From positions 1-64,000 of the forward strand of contig DYGX01000018.1 of assembly GCA_020724465.1 (NCBI GenBank): DNA of 64,000 nucleotides. Reading direction: 5' to 3'. Source of the stretch: Thermoflexus sp. GTDB taxonomy: Bacteria; Chloroflexota; Anaerolineae; Aggregatilineales; Aggregatilineaceae. Numbering within the stretch: position 1 is the first letter of the stretch; the number at the start of each line of letters is the position of its first letter. The notes below the pieces were generated by a model. That model was not told where the DNA came from, did not search any database, and saw only the letters and a program-made list of their open reading frames with translations. Made by a program: the position numbers and the translations under genes. This document shows positions 17,557-26,628 of this stretch, one piece after another.

Positions 17557-19566
17557 TCAGCCATCGCGCAGGTCAAGGGTAAAGAGGATGATATGATCCG
17601 GGCTGCTGCCGCCGGCGTCTACCCGCAGACGCTCACCGGTGACGTAATTGTACAGCCCCAGGCGGGCGACGTAACTTCCCGGCGGCAGACCGGCGGGGAT
17701 GGTCAGACGCTGTGTTTGACCGACCAGCGTTTCGTTCGGATAGCGCCAGGTCAGCGGCAGCCGCGCCTCGCTGACCGGCGTGAAATCTGCCTGGGCGAGC
17801 ACATGGGCGGGATCCGTCAACGGCGTCAGGTGCAGGAAGACCGAATAATTGTCGCGCGGCGGTGCGACCGGCTGCCAGTAGAAGCGCAGCGAGAGCGTGT
17901 CGCCCGGCTGTGGCGCCGCCGGTTGCTGATCCCATCCCACCAGCCGAATCTGGCTGCCAAACTCGGCGTTGGCCTGATGATCTGGTCCCCAGAGGCGAAA
18001 GACGATGACAGCCGGGCCGCGCTGCTGCTTCTGCGGCGCCACGATGCGCAGCGGAAACAGATGTGCAAGATAGGCGCGCCCCACGTCGGTTCGCTGCAGG
18101 TCGATGGCCTGGGCGTAGGGCATGACCAGGTACGACATGCCGCGCCGCCGCCACTCGCCCGGCGTGTGTTCGGTCACGTCGTCCGTCACCCAGCTATCAA
18201 ACCATTTCGTGCCAAGATAGCCGCCCCAATAGCGGTTGAACGTCTTGTGATTCTCATCCGTTACAACCATGGTGCCGGGATCGAGCGCGGTCTCGGCCCA
18301 GGCGGCGAGGTCGGCGCGGGTGTCCGCGTAGGTGCGCAGGGTTGACTCCTGCCACGCGATGACAAGCTGCGGGATCAGATAGACGATGAGGAACACGACG
18401 ATCAGCGCGCCGGTGGCGACGAAGCGTGCGGCGCGCCGGGGCAGCCCGATCCGGCGCAGCAGCGCCGCCGCAGCGCGCCCGATGAACGCCAGACTCGCCG
18501 ACCACAACACAACGGCGGCGGTCGTGCCGGGCAGGATGTCGCGTATGGCCTGGATATTCCCGGCGCGGAAGGATGCGGCGATCCAGGGGATGAGGACCGT
18601 CACCGCCCACAGCGCGGACAGGGTGGCCGGATGCGGCGCGCGATCGGGCGTCCGGCGCCGAATCGCCAGCGCCAGGATTGTTCCGGCGACCGCAATTCCC
18701 CAGCCCGCGAAGGCCCAGGTGGCGCGCGCCAGCGGATAGAAGACCAGCGCCAGGTTCTGGCGCGCGAGATCGGGCGACGTGACGCGCTCCAACCCCTGCG
18801 ACTGGAAAGTAGCGCCTTCGTTGTAGTTGACGATGCCGTAGACGCTCACCAGCCACGCCCCCACGACGGCGACGCAGGCAACCTGGAGCAGCAAGAGACA
18901 CCAGCCAAGCCGCCGGTCCCGGCCCAGCACGACCAGCGCCGCGATCCCGCCGGGGACGATGGCCGGGACAGCCGGATACTTGACGAGCGTGGCTGCCAGG
19001 GCGACCATTACGCTCCACAACGCCCAGAGCGAGCGGCCAGGCTGCGCGATGGCTTCGACGGCCAGCAGCGTGCTGGCGCTGACCAGCAGATAGACGAAGG
19101 GATCGGGCGTGGCGTAGAGGCTGCCCTCGACGATTTCGGGGGCGGCGGCCCACACCGCTCCGGCGAGGAAGGCCGCCATCCAGCCGCCCACACGCCAGGC
19201 GGTCCGGGCGATGATGGCGGTCGTGGCGAGACTGGCTGCAACCGACAGCAGGCGCAGCACGCGGACGTAATCGGGAATGGCCGGGTTGCCGAGGGCGTCC
19301 ATCAGGGTCTGGACGGCTATTTCAAGCCAAATGTAGAGGGGCGGGTAGCCCGCGTTCTGGAAGACCCGCAGCTCGCCCCGCCACCACAGCGCGGTCAGCG
19401 CGAAGTTCGGTTCATCGGGATGATCGAGATAGGGCAGGGCGAAATCGTACCCGCGCAGCCGGAGCACCGCGGCCAGGGTGAGGAGCACTACCCCAAACAG
19501 AGCGGCGCGGGGAGCGACCCGACCGCGACGGGCAGAATGCGAAAGCCAGGGCGTGATATGCAGCAC
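17557..19566 (-). CDS. Membrane GT-C glycosyltransferase (GT39/ArnT-like) with C-terminal soluble domain
   Basis: The 669-residue protein starts at a GTG preceded by AAGAAGGAAC. About ten hydrophobic helices fill residues 20-415. The first extracytoplasmic loop has HPDEPNF with the acidic pair Asp51-Glu52, the catalytic signature of polyprenyl-phosphate-sugar transferases. Residues 425-669 are a soluble extracytoplasmic part; its last 140 residues look like a beta-sandwich. These enzymes move a sugar from a lipid phosphate onto protein, lipid or glycan outside the membrane. It stands alone between galE and divergent lepB. Acceptor unknown. Confidence 0.8.
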   Translation of the reverse strand: MLHITPWLSHSARRGRVAPRAALFGVVLLTLAAVLRLRGYDFALPYLDHPDEPNFALTALWWRGELRVFQNAGYPPLYIWLEIAVQTLMDALGNPAIPDYVRVLRLLSVAASLATTAIIARTAWRVGGWMAAFLAGAVWAAAPEIVEGSLYATPDPFVYLLVSASTLLAVEAIAQPGRSLWALWSVMVALAATLVKYPAVPAIVPGGIAALVVLGRDRRLGWCLLLLQVACVAVVGAWLVSVYGIVNYNEGATFQSQGLERVTSPDLARQNLALVFYPLARATWAFAGWGIAVAGTILALAIRRRTPDRAPHPATLSALWAVTVLIPWIAASFRAGNIQAIRDILPGTTAAVVLWSASLAFIGRAAAALLRRIGLPRRAARFVATGALIVVFLIVYLIPQLVIAWQESTLRTYADTRADLAAWAETALDPGTMVVTDENHKTFNRYWGGYLGTKWFDSWVTDDVTEHTPGEWRRRGMSYLVMPYAQAIDLQRTDVGRAYLAHLFPLRIVAPQKQQRGPAVIVFRLWGPDHQANAEFGSQIRLVGWDQQPAAPQPGDTLSLRFYWQPVAPPRDNYSVFLHLTPLTDPAHVLAQADFTPVSEARLPLTWRYPNETLVGQTQRLTIPAGLPPGSYVARLGLYNYVTGERLRVDAGGSSPDHIILFTLDLRDG

Positions 19567-19767
19567 GCGTTCCTTCTTGCAGGCGATCTGTCAGGGCCGG
19601 TACGCCAGTATACCCCGGTCCGTCTATCGCTCCCACACGGCACACAGCGCGGCGTGCGGAAGAGCGTAAAAGTTGTGTAAAATCTGCGCGCGCGTGCAGC
19701 CCCGCGCTACAATAATCGCGTATAGTCTCGGTAGATACGCAGGACATCGGAGCGCAGTGCAACGTTG

Positions 19768-20364
19768 ATGGACGAGGGATATCCGGACCTGGACCGCGGC
19801 TTTTCTGCCGAGGAGTCGTTTGGCGAGCCGCGTCGTAATCGGTGGCGGGCATGGCTGAAGGAGCTGTTCCAGCTTGCCCTGATCATCGTGTTCATGCGTG
19901 TGGGGATGGATGTGTTTTTGCCGCGCTATATGGTGGACGGCGCGAGCATGGAGCCGAATTTCCACACCAGCCAGCGCGTGATCGTGGATCGCATCACGAT
20001 GGTGCTGGGCGGGCCGGCGCGGGGCGATGTGGTAGTGTTGAATTCACCGACGAATTCCGACGAACTGCTGATCAAGCGTGTGATTGGCCTGCCGGGCGAG
20101 CATGTCGAAATCCGAAACGGCCGGGTCTACATCAACGGCGAGGCGCTGAACGAACCTTACGTCGCCGAGTTCTGCACCTACCGCTCGTGCGAAGGCTCGT
20201 GGTATCTCGACAAGGACGAGTACTTTGTGCTGGGCGATAACCGCATGCACAGCCTGGACAGCCACTCGTTCGGTCCGGTTAAGGCGAGCGCCATCCAGGG
20301 CGTCGCTCGCCTGCGTTACTGGCCGCTGGCCGAGGCGGATGTTCTCCACGCTCCCGAATACTGA
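19768..20364 (+). CDS. lepB: Signal peptidase I
   Basis: This 198-residue protein has a cytoplasmic N-terminus, a single membrane helix at about 33-50 and the catalytic dyad: Ser60 in DGASMEPN and Lys103 in LLIKRVIGLPG. Box E reads LGDNRMHSLDS, with the final SRDS-like Asp replaced in context by LDS. It removes signal peptides from exported proteins such as the many secreted proteins in this window. Start ATG at 19768, with GGAG about 15 bases upstream. The C-terminus converges on the L,D-transpeptidase gene with 27 bases between, holding a small CCCGC/GCGGG hairpin. Confidence 0.95.
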   Translation: MDEGYPDLDRGFSAEESFGEPRRNRWRAWLKELFQLALIIVFMRVGMDVFLPRYMVDGASMEPNFHTSQRVIVDRITMVLGGPARGDVVVLNSPTNSDELLIKRVIGLPGEHVEIRNGRVYINGEALNEPYVAEFCTYRSCEGSWYLDKDEYFVLGDNRMHSLDSHSFGPVKASAIQGVARLRYWPLAEADVLHAPEY

Positions 20365-20391
20365 CCCCGCCATTCGATGCGGGATGCGCGT

Positions 20392-22071
20392 CTAACGGCG
20401 CACCTCGACGACCACTCCTTCTTCCGCCCAGTCATAGAGCGTTGCGGCGTTTTCCAGGCTGAGCAGGATACAGCCATAGGTCGCCGGGCGGCCCAGGTTG
20501 TTAGTCCACAGCAGGTACCCGCCGCTGGCCGAGGTGGGGAACCCGTGAAATCCGTTCATGACCTCGACATTGGGACCTGGGTGGTAAAAGCCGACGAAAT
20601 GGGGCATGTAGAGGTTCCATTGCTCGGCATAGGCGTTGATCTCGTGCGACTGGACCTGGAACACCCCCGGCGCTGTGGGGCTGCTGGAGATGCCGGTCGA
20701 GACAGGCCAGTCGAACACCACCTGGCCGTTTTCATACGCCCACATCCGCTGCTGGCTGCGGCTGATGATGATGCGCTTGTGCGGCACCGGTTCGAGCGGC
20801 ACCAGCACGTCGCGCGAGGGCAGGGTCAGCGTCTGCCCGGCGCTGAGCGCATCGGCGTTGATGCCGGGGTTGGCCGCCTGGATATAGGGATAGGGAATGC
20901 CCACTTCTTCGCCGATTTGCGCCAGCGTCTGACCCGCGCTTACCGTATAGGTCGTCGGATTGTGCCAGACCCGGATCGCGGCGTCGGTGCGGTTGGACCG
21001 GATGGCAGCCTGCATCGCGGCGAGGGCTTCATCAGGCTTGATGTAGCGCTCGTCGCCAAAACGTGCCTGCGCTTCGATGAAGGCAGCCGGCCCCTCGCCC
21101 TCGAGCGCCAGGGCCAGCCCGGTGGGACTGTCCGGATCGCTGGCGGCGGTGATCCAGTTCGCCCAGACTTCGGGCGGCGCGGTCCAGGTGGCCCATTCGT
21201 CGCGAATCGGATCGTAGGCGCGCAGGGTGAAGGGCGACGCCAGAAGGGCCTGAGCCTGTGCCACCAGCGCCGAGGCATCCGTGATTGCCGGGGCGGTCTG
21301 GACCATTACCAGCTCGAGGGCACCATCAGCCAGCTCCGCGCCCGGATCGCGCTGCAGGCGGGCGAGCGTGGCGGGGATGTCGAGCGCGCGCCCCGGCTCG
21401 GCGGGCGTCGGTTCGGCGCGGCCATTGACCAGGCGCACTCCGGCGTTCTTCGCCGGGACGTCGATGCTGCTCTTGGCTTCTCGCAGGTAGTCACCGAGGC
21501 GCGTCCAGTCAACACGCAGCACCGGCGCAAGTGCCACTTCGCCGAGCACCGCCCGGAATGCTGCCGAAGGCCCGCCCACCGACCGGCCCCAGGACCGGGC
21601 GGCTGCCGCTGACGCGCCGGGATCGAGGGTGATCCCAAGCGCGGCGGGATCGGCGGACCACACCCGCTCGCCATCACGCAGCAGCACGCCGCTGCCGGCC
21701 CACGCGGCGGCGAGCGCCTGCGTCGCTTCCGACTCGGTCATGCCGCCCAGGTCGACACCAGCCATCTGCACGCCGGGCAGGATCTTCCCGCCGCCGTACA
21801 TCACCGCTCCGGCCACGACCAGGGCCATCAGGCAGACGGTTGTTAGCGCCAGCGTGCCGACCAGCGCGAGAGCCAGCACGCCCCTTGCGCGCAGCGCTGG
21901 CCTGGAGCGCGCGGGCGCGCGCCGCGCCGGGTGTGCAGCGGGCGCGTCCTGCCGGGCGACGACCGGTTGCCACTTCTGGACGCGCGCGCGTGCCCGCATC
22001 TGCGCGGGCTGCCGGCGGGCGGGTGGGCGCTGGGGAATAGGACGGTGGGCCTTGCGGGATGCACGCTGCAT
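20392..22071 (-). CDS. L,D-transpeptidase (YkuD) with peptidoglycan-binding and LysM domains
   Basis: The 559-residue protein is a membrane-anchored cell-wall enzyme. A basic Pro-rich cytoplasmic tail (1-60) is followed by a helix at about 65-95, a PG_binding_4-type region (about 100-250), a LysM-like repeat (TYTVSAGQTLAQIGEEVG through LSAGQTLTLPS) and a YkuD domain from about 425. Catalytic His509 (MNGFHGFPTS) and Cys534 are in place. The usual S-H-G-C-x-R motif instead reads TYGCILL, so the His and Arg are Tyr and Leu. The ATG at 22071 is chosen for GAGG 5 bases upstream; an ATG at 22107 would be nearly leaderless. It makes 3-3 crosslinks or anchors proteins. Confidence 0.87.
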   Translation of the reverse strand: MQRASRKAHRPIPQRPPARRQPAQMRARARVQKWQPVVARQDAPAAHPARRAPARSRPALRARGVLALALVGTLALTTVCLMALVVAGAVMYGGGKILPGVQMAGVDLGGMTESEATQALAAAWAGSGVLLRDGERVWSADPAALGITLDPGASAAAARSWGRSVGGPSAAFRAVLGEVALAPVLRVDWTRLGDYLREAKSSIDVPAKNAGVRLVNGRAEPTPAEPGRALDIPATLARLQRDPGAELADGALELVMVQTAPAITDASALVAQAQALLASPFTLRAYDPIRDEWATWTAPPEVWANWITAASDPDSPTGLALALEGEGPAAFIEAQARFGDERYIKPDEALAAMQAAIRSNRTDAAIRVWHNPTTYTVSAGQTLAQIGEEVGIPYPYIQAANPGINADALSAGQTLTLPSRDVLVPLEPVPHKRIIISRSQQRMWAYENGQVVFDWPVSTGISSSPTAPGVFQVQSHEINAYAEQWNLYMPHFVGFYHPGPNVEVMNGFHGFPTSASGGYLLWTNNLGRPATYGCILLSLENAATLYDWAEEGVVVEVRR

Positions 22072-22107
22072 GGCTGCCTCGATGACTGGGTACTGGTGTG
22101 CATTCAC

Positions 22108-22113
22108 ATTATA
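22108..22113 (-). promoter_or_regulatory. -10 element upstream of the L,D-transpeptidase
   Basis: A perfect minus-strand TATAAT lies 37-42 bases before the chosen start. A TTGACA lies 10 bases further upstream, too close to act with it as a standard pair. Confidence 0.45.
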
Positions 22114-22185
22114 GTCACATTTGTGTCAATCGGGCGTTCCGGCACCGAGCCGGTGTCCGGACGGCAGCCGGGCGTAGGCGAGCGG

Positions 22186-22974
22186 TCAGCTACGCTCGTC
22201 TGCGAAGCGGATAGGGGCCAGCAGCGTGGCGTCGAAGTCCGAGCGCCCGGCGTCGAGCATGGCCTGCAGCGCGGCTTCGACGGCGGCTGCATCGGCGCGA
22301 AGCTGCCGCACGTCCACGCCGCGACAGGTATCCGGCAGAGACGCGAACCATTGCGCACTGCGGCGCAGCATTTTCAGCGCGCCGCGCGGGTTGCCGCGGG
22401 TGATGTGATGGTACGCCACGCCGACCTGCAAAATGGCGCGGTACAGATCGCGCACCGGGCCGGGCTCGGCGATCCACAGTGCCTCGAACAGGTCGTGCTG
22501 CGCGTAGTACTCGCCGGCGTTAAAGCGCGCGATGCCCTCAAGCCCAGGCGGCGGCATCGGCTCGCCGCACTGGTCCAGCAGCCGCGCCTGCCGGGCCGGA
22601 TCGGGAAGCCGGGCCATTGCGCGGATCGCGCCGGGCAGGCGTGCTGCAAGCTCCTGAGCGGATAAAAACGCATCGGCTCCGGCGCGCAGCGCCGCTGCAG
22701 CCTGATCCGGATCGGGGCCTACGACTACCAGCGGGATGCGGCGCGTCTCCTGGCGGACCTTCGGCGTCGTGACCCACCACTCCCAATCGCTCACGCTGCC
22801 GTCCACCAGTACCAGCGCGGGATGCGCGGCCACCAGGCGGTCCAAATACTCGCCGCGCTTGTGTACATGCTGCAGGGACAGTCCGGCATCGCGGAGCAGG
22901 CGCGCAGCTTCAGCCGACCAGGGCGGCGCTCCGATCAGGATTGCTGGCGGCTGCGGATTAGCCGGGGCAGACAT
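22186..22974 (-). CDS. DUF309 protein with receiver-like N-terminal domain
   Basis: The 262-residue protein has two parts. Residues 10-125 look like a degenerate response-regulator receiver fold (LVLVDGSVSD, IPLVVVGPDPDQ, ALRAGADAFLSAQEL). Residues 145-220 match DUF309: RFNAGEYYAQHDLFEALW followed by AILQVGVAYHHITRGNPRGALKML. DUF309 proteins are small helical proteins of unknown role. The ATG directly follows the stop of the DUF1028 gene (TGAATG), so they are co-translated. No DNA-binding domain, signal peptide or membrane span is present. Confidence 0.8.
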   Translation of the reverse strand: MSAPANPQPPAILIGAPPWSAEAARLLRDAGLSLQHVHKRGEYLDRLVAAHPALVLVDGSVSDWEWWVTTPKVRQETRRIPLVVVGPDPDQAAAALRAGADAFLSAQELAARLPGAIRAMARLPDPARQARLLDQCGEPMPPPGLEGIARFNAGEYYAQHDLFEALWIAEPGPVRDLYRAILQVGVAYHHITRGNPRGALKMLRRSAQWFASLPDTCRGVDVRQLRADAAAVEAALQAMLDAGRSDFDATLLAPIRFADERS

Positions 22975-23844
22975 TCAGAAGCGCTCGCGGATGAAGCGCA
23001 GCACAACCGGATCGAGCCGGTGGGGTGCTGCCGGCGTCCAACGTTCTTCGAGGTTCTCCGTGCCGACGAACGCGGCAAAGGCTTCGATGCTCGCTGCGTC
23101 CCACTGGCCGGTGATCGGCCCGGTATAGTAGCCGTGCTGTACCAGCATTGCCTGTAACTCGCGGGCCAGCGGCGCGTCAATCGGGATATGTTCGGCTTCC
23201 GGTGTGTGTCCGAAATAGAGGCGGTGCAGGTCCAGCAGGCCGGCCAGGCGTGTGACCGGGTCGGGATCGTCGTCGACGCGCAGATCGATGTACCGATCGG
23301 TGTCGCCCCCGTACCCGCCGCCTGGTTTGACGACCAGCAGCGCCGCCGACTGCTTGCCGCGCCGGTCGCCACCGGCCTGATCGCCGGCGCGCAGGGCCGC
23401 CAGCAAACGCGCTGCGAGGTCACCCTGCGTCTGTTCGAAAGCGGCGGCCATGGCGTCTAGCGTCTCTGGCCCGGTCAGAATGTTCCCCTGGCAGGCGTAG
23501 CCGGGGCCGGTGCGGTGTCCGGCCCATGCCAGACACGCCGGGCCGGTATAAGCAGCCGAGCCGCCGTGCGCGTCCACACAGCCGACCTGCCGGTGATCGC
23601 GGCCTTCGTCGTGTTCGAGCAGGCGGTCGAGCACTTCCTGCGCGCTGGTTCCCTGCGCCAGCAGGTTCAGCCCGTCCGGACCAAAACTCACGCGTGCCAA
23701 TGCCTGCGTCGCAATCGCGCCTGCCCCGGCCCGTGCCCAGGGAACGAGCGCGCCAGCAGCCAGGAACTTGCTGGCGACCGCGACGCCCCAGGCCGGTTCG
23801 TCAGGATCGCAGGCAACTATCGAGAAGGTGTTCAAAACGGGCAT
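22975..23844 (-). CDS. DUF1028 family Ntn-hydrolase-like protein with C-terminal peptidoglycan-binding-like domain
   Basis: The 289-residue protein opens TFSIVACDPDEPAWGVAVAS and includes GAIATQALARVSFGPDGL, both typical of DUF1028, an NTN-hydrolase-fold family of unknown reaction. Residues 225-270 (LQAMLVQHGYYTGPITGQWDAAS and following) resemble a peptidoglycan-binding_1 repeat, which some DUF1028 members carry. No signal peptide is visible, so the binding domain may serve another purpose or the protein may leave by a non-classical route. GAGGTG precedes the start. It shares a transcript with DUF309 and lies upstream of the L,D-transpeptidase on the same strand. Confidence 0.85.
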   Translation of the reverse strand: MPVLNTFSIVACDPDEPAWGVAVASKFLAAGALVPWARAGAGAIATQALARVSFGPDGLNLLAQGTSAQEVLDRLLEHDEGRDHRQVGCVDAHGGSAAYTGPACLAWAGHRTGPGYACQGNILTGPETLDAMAAAFEQTQGDLAARLLAALRAGDQAGGDRRGKQSAALLVVKPGGGYGGDTDRYIDLRVDDDPDPVTRLAGLLDLHRLYFGHTPEAEHIPIDAPLARELQAMLVQHGYYTGPITGQWDAASIEAFAAFVGTENLEERWTPAAPHRLDPVVLRFIRERF

Positions 23845-23863
23845 GCGTCACCTCACAAGGCGC

Positions 23864-24337
23864 TTAGAAGGGGGGATCGCCTTCGAAGAAGAGCTGCCAC
23901 CACAGGCGCCACGGCGGCTGCTGGGATTCGGACGAGCCGCTGCGGGCGAGGGAGACGGGCGGTGTCGGCGTCGGCGTGATCTCCGGTTCGCGGCCCGGAA
24001 TCGGGATGACGAGGACTTCCCCCTCACGCACCATCTTGCCTTCGCTGTGCGCCCACTGCTCGACCTTGGCGTCCGACTCGGCGTAGTCGCGCTCTTTGCG
24101 CAGCGCGAGCTGCTGCGTCTCGAGCACGTCGATCGTGGCTTGCAGGCGCGCGCGCTCGGCGTCCATCTGCTGGCCGCGCGCGATTCGCCCGCTGAGATTG
24201 ATGACCAGCAACAAGCCGATCGACAGAATCGCCGCAAAGACGATCTGCATGCTCGAAAGCTGCTGGCGGGGCCGACGAGGCGGGGTGGGAGCCTCGGCTT
24301 CCGCGCGGTCGTCGGGGTCGAGATCGTGATCCATCAT
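23864..24337 (-). CDS. FtsB/DivIC-like septum formation initiator
   Basis: The 157-residue bitopic protein has a charged Pro-rich cytoplasmic start, one membrane helix at about 30-50 and a coiled coil at about 55-95 rich in Ala, Glu, Gln and Leu. The E-R-D-Y-A-E-S-D-A-K-V-E-Q-W-A segment resembles the conserved end of DivIC. A Pro/Thr/Ser-rich tail follows. Such proteins act in the FtsQLB divisome complex. It sits 19 bases upstream of DUF1028 in the same direction, so the cluster may be linked to division or wall growth. Two adjacent ATGs can serve as start. Confidence 0.8.
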   Translation of the reverse strand: MMDHDLDPDDRAEAEAPTPPRRPRQQLSSMQIVFAAILSIGLLLVINLSGRIARGQQMDAERARLQATIDVLETQQLALRKERDYAESDAKVEQWAHSEGKMVREGEVLVIPIPGREPEITPTPTPPVSLARSGSSESQQPPWRLWWQLFFEGDPPF

Positions 24338-24419
24338 GGCTGCGTCATCTACGGCTGCCTGGCGTGCGCGTGCGCCGCGAGTGTCTCAAACGTACCACAA
24401 GCAGATGTTGCGGGCAATC

Positions 24420-24449
24420 AAAAAAACCCAGGCCGTGCGACCTGGGTTT
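24420..24449 (-). terminator. Terminator of tRNA-Leu
   Basis: On the minus strand an AAACCCAGG stem pairs with CCTGGGTTT around an 8-base loop and runs into a T-tract of seven, directly after the tRNA 3' end. Confidence 0.85.
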
Positions 24450-24454
24450 CCTGA

Positions 24455-24538
24455 TGCCGAAGGTGGGAGTCGAACCCACACTCCCTAATGGGAACTACGC
24501 CCTGAACGTAGCGCGTCTGCCAATTCCGCCACTTCGGC
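24455..24538 (-). tRNA. tRNA-Leu (anticodon CAG)
   Basis: The 84-base class II tRNA folds fully: acceptor GCCGAAG with CTTCGGC, D-arm with GGCAGACGCG, anticodon stem CTACG/CGTAG closing the loop TTCAGGG (anticodon CAG), a variable arm with CCCATTAGGG and TPsi-C loop GTTCGACTC. The discriminator base is A and CCA is not encoded. A terminator follows at once, so it is a single-gene unit or the end of the upstream transcript. Confidence 0.95.
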
Positions 24539-24620
24539 GCTGTGGTTTTCATTCTAGCGCAGAATCATCGATCGTCAAGGGCGAGTTCGGGGTCTTTTTC
24601 CGCCTGATGCATCCCGACAC

Positions 24621-26504
24621 TCACTCGACAAAGCGCCACGCCCGGATTGTCCGGAAGCGGTCGCTGGGCGCGCTCAGGAAGCCTAGTTCCACGCCGTCCA
24701 GATGGGAATCTGCGCCGTAGATGTAGAGCGGGTAGTACAGCACCAGCGCAGGCACCCGCTGGGCGAACAGCTCTTGAAAGCGGCTGTAGTAGTAGGCGCG
24801 ATTCACGCCGTGTGGCTCGCGGCGCGCGTTTTCCAGCGCCTCGCTGATGCGGCGGTCGTCCATCGCGCCGTAGTTCTGGCCGTCCTCGCTCTGGCCCTGG
24901 TGCCAGAAGACATACGGATCGGGGTCGGCGTATGGCTCGAAGCTCAGCTCCACCAGTGCCATATCGAAGTCGCCCCGCTCCAGGCGCGCTTTCATCTCGT
25001 CCGGCGAAACCGGGTCCACGCCCGCGCTGAAACCGAGCTGTTCCCACGCGGCGGCCAGATCCCCGGCGAGCGCCTCAAGCGCCGCATCATCCGGCACCAG
25101 GATCGTCATGGCGCGTTCCGGCGGGGCAGGCGGGGTCTCGGTGGGCGTTGGCGTGGATTCTGGCGCTTCGCCCTCACCCTCAGCTTCTCCGTCGCCGGGG
25201 GCCGTGTCTTCGGCTGGCGAGGTTTCGCCGTCGGGCATGGGTTCATCGGTGGCTTCCGTGTCTGCTTCCGGTTCGGCTTCGGCAGGCGCCTCGAACACCG
25301 CGCCGGCAGTTTCCATAAGCTGCTGCGCGCGCGCCAGATCGTATGCCGGCCATGGCGCGGGATCGTAAGCCCACGAGTTGGGCAACAGCGGGCTGTCGGC
25401 CACAATCGCCGCTCCGGTCAGGTGCCTGGCGACCAGCGCCGCCCGATCCACGGCGTGGGCGAGCGCCAGCCGCACACGCGGATTGCGCACATAACTCACG
25501 CTGTCGCGGTCCCAGTTGTAGATCAGCACGCCCACCTGCGGCGCAACCGCGGCGTACAGGCTGAGGTTGGAGACCCGCTGCGCATCGAGGAGCAGGGCCG
25601 GCGGGATATGCCCGATGCTGTTGACCTCGTTGGCGGCGAACGCTTCGAGCGCGGCCTCGGCGCTGGGATACGTCCGGAAGACAATGCGCTCCAGAGCGAA
25701 GCCTTCGGCGCCGTCCGGGCGCTGCCGGTAGACCGGCGCCAGCCGAAGCTGCACGCCGTCCAGGTTGCCGGTCGAGGCGGTCAGCGCCTCGAACTGATAC
25801 GGCCCGGTCCCAATCGGGTCGAGGTTGAATGGATGCTGGGCCAGCGTTTCGCCGGAGACGCCGCGCAGCACATGCTCCGGCACGATCCCGATGCGAAGCT
25901 GATCGGGGAACGAGGCGAGCGGCTGGGTCAGCCGGAAGCGCACAGTCCGTTCGTCCAGCACATCAACTTCAACCGTGCGCCAGAACTCATGCAGCTCGGC
26001 CGGGCCGGGGAAATCTGGCGCGCTGAGTAATTGCGTGGTGAACACCACATCCACCGCACTGAACGGCACGCCGTCGTGCCACAGCACGTCGTCGCGCACC
26101 CGCACCAGGTATTGCAGCCCATCATCCGAGACGCGCCAGCTTTCCGCCAGCAGAGGAATGATCTCCCCGTAGGCGTTGGTAGTGGTCAGACCTTCGAAAA
26201 TCAGCGCGGTAATATCGCGGTCGACCGGGTTGTAGCTGGCGAGCAGCGGGTTGAGCTTGCGAATTTCGCCCACCAGCGCCTCGACCAGCACCTGGGGCGG
26301 GGTCGCGGTTTCTTCGGCGGGCGGCATACCAGGCTGCGGCGGAACCGGGGTGCTATCGGATGTGGGGGGCGGGGTCGAGGTGCCGTCCGATTGGGCCAGG
26401 GCGATCGGACGACTGGCTGCAAAGATTGCCCAGATAACGGCGGTGGTTAGCAGGCCGATGGCGATCGGCAGGTGTTTCGGCGCCGGACGGAGCCGCGTGC
26501 GCAT
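24621..26504 (-). CDS. Peptide/oligopeptide-type ABC substrate-binding protein (SBP family 5)
   Basis: The 627-residue exported protein has a signal anchor (12-38), a Thr/Pro linker and a family 5 binding fold: NPLLASYNPVDRDITALIFEGL, LRDDVLWHDGVPFSAVDV-like strand and NPRVRLALAHAVDRAALV. Such proteins feed peptides, nickel or sugars to Opp/Dpp-like permeases. No permease or ATPase genes are next to it, so it is an orphan or works with a distant system. An acidic Glu/Pro/Thr-rich insert of about 62 residues (near 407-468) interrupts the C-terminal lobe between the helix ending LMETAG and strand MTILVPDD. Start at 26504, with AGGAGAG upstream. Confidence 0.87.
   Translation of the reverse strand: MRTRLRPAPKHLPIAIGLLTTAVIWAIFAASRPIALAQSDGTSTPPPTSDSTPVPPQPGMPPAEETATPPQVLVEALVGEIRKLNPLLASYNPVDRDITALIFEGLTTTNAYGEIIPLLAESWRVSDDGLQYLVRVRDDVLWHDGVPFSAVDVVFTTQLLSAPDFPGPAELHEFWRTVEVDVLDERTVRFRLTQPLASFPDQLRIGIVPEHVLRGVSGETLAQHPFNLDPIGTGPYQFEALTASTGNLDGVQLRLAPVYRQRPDGAEGFALERIVFRTYPSAEAALEAFAANEVNSIGHIPPALLLDAQRVSNLSLYAAVAPQVGVLIYNWDRDSVSYVRNPRVRLALAHAVDRAALVARHLTGAAIVADSPLLPNSWAYDPAPWPAYDLARAQQLMETAGAVFEAPAEAEPEADTEATDEPMPDGETSPAEDTAPGDGEAEGEGEAPESTPTPTETPPAPPERAMTILVPDDAALEALAGDLAAAWEQLGFSAGVDPVSPDEMKARLERGDFDMALVELSFEPYADPDPYVFWHQGQSEDGQNYGAMDDRRISEALENARREPHGVNRAYYYSRFQELFAQRVPALVLYYPLYIYGADSHLDGVELGFLSAPSDRFRTIRAWRFVE
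25108..25296 (-). other. Low-complexity acidic insert within the substrate-binding protein
   Basis: About 62 codons reading mostly Glu, Ala, Pro, Thr, Asp and Gly separate two structural parts of the binding protein. It ends with TPTPTETPPAPP. No family motif is visible; it is probably a flexible loop. Confidence 0.7.
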
Positions 26505-26628
26505 CGTACTCTCTCCTCAGGAACAGAACGAGGTGTTCTGCGCGTGCGCACAACACCCCCTGTCATCGGCTATGCTCTTACTCGCGCACCGGAACAGGCC
26601 GGGCGACAGTTCTCGGCCCTGGCAAGCG

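Noticed and set aside
22108-22129. TTGACA and TATAAT on the minus strand as a standard promoter
   Set aside because: Only 10 bases separate them; the -10 alone was kept as a low-confidence element.
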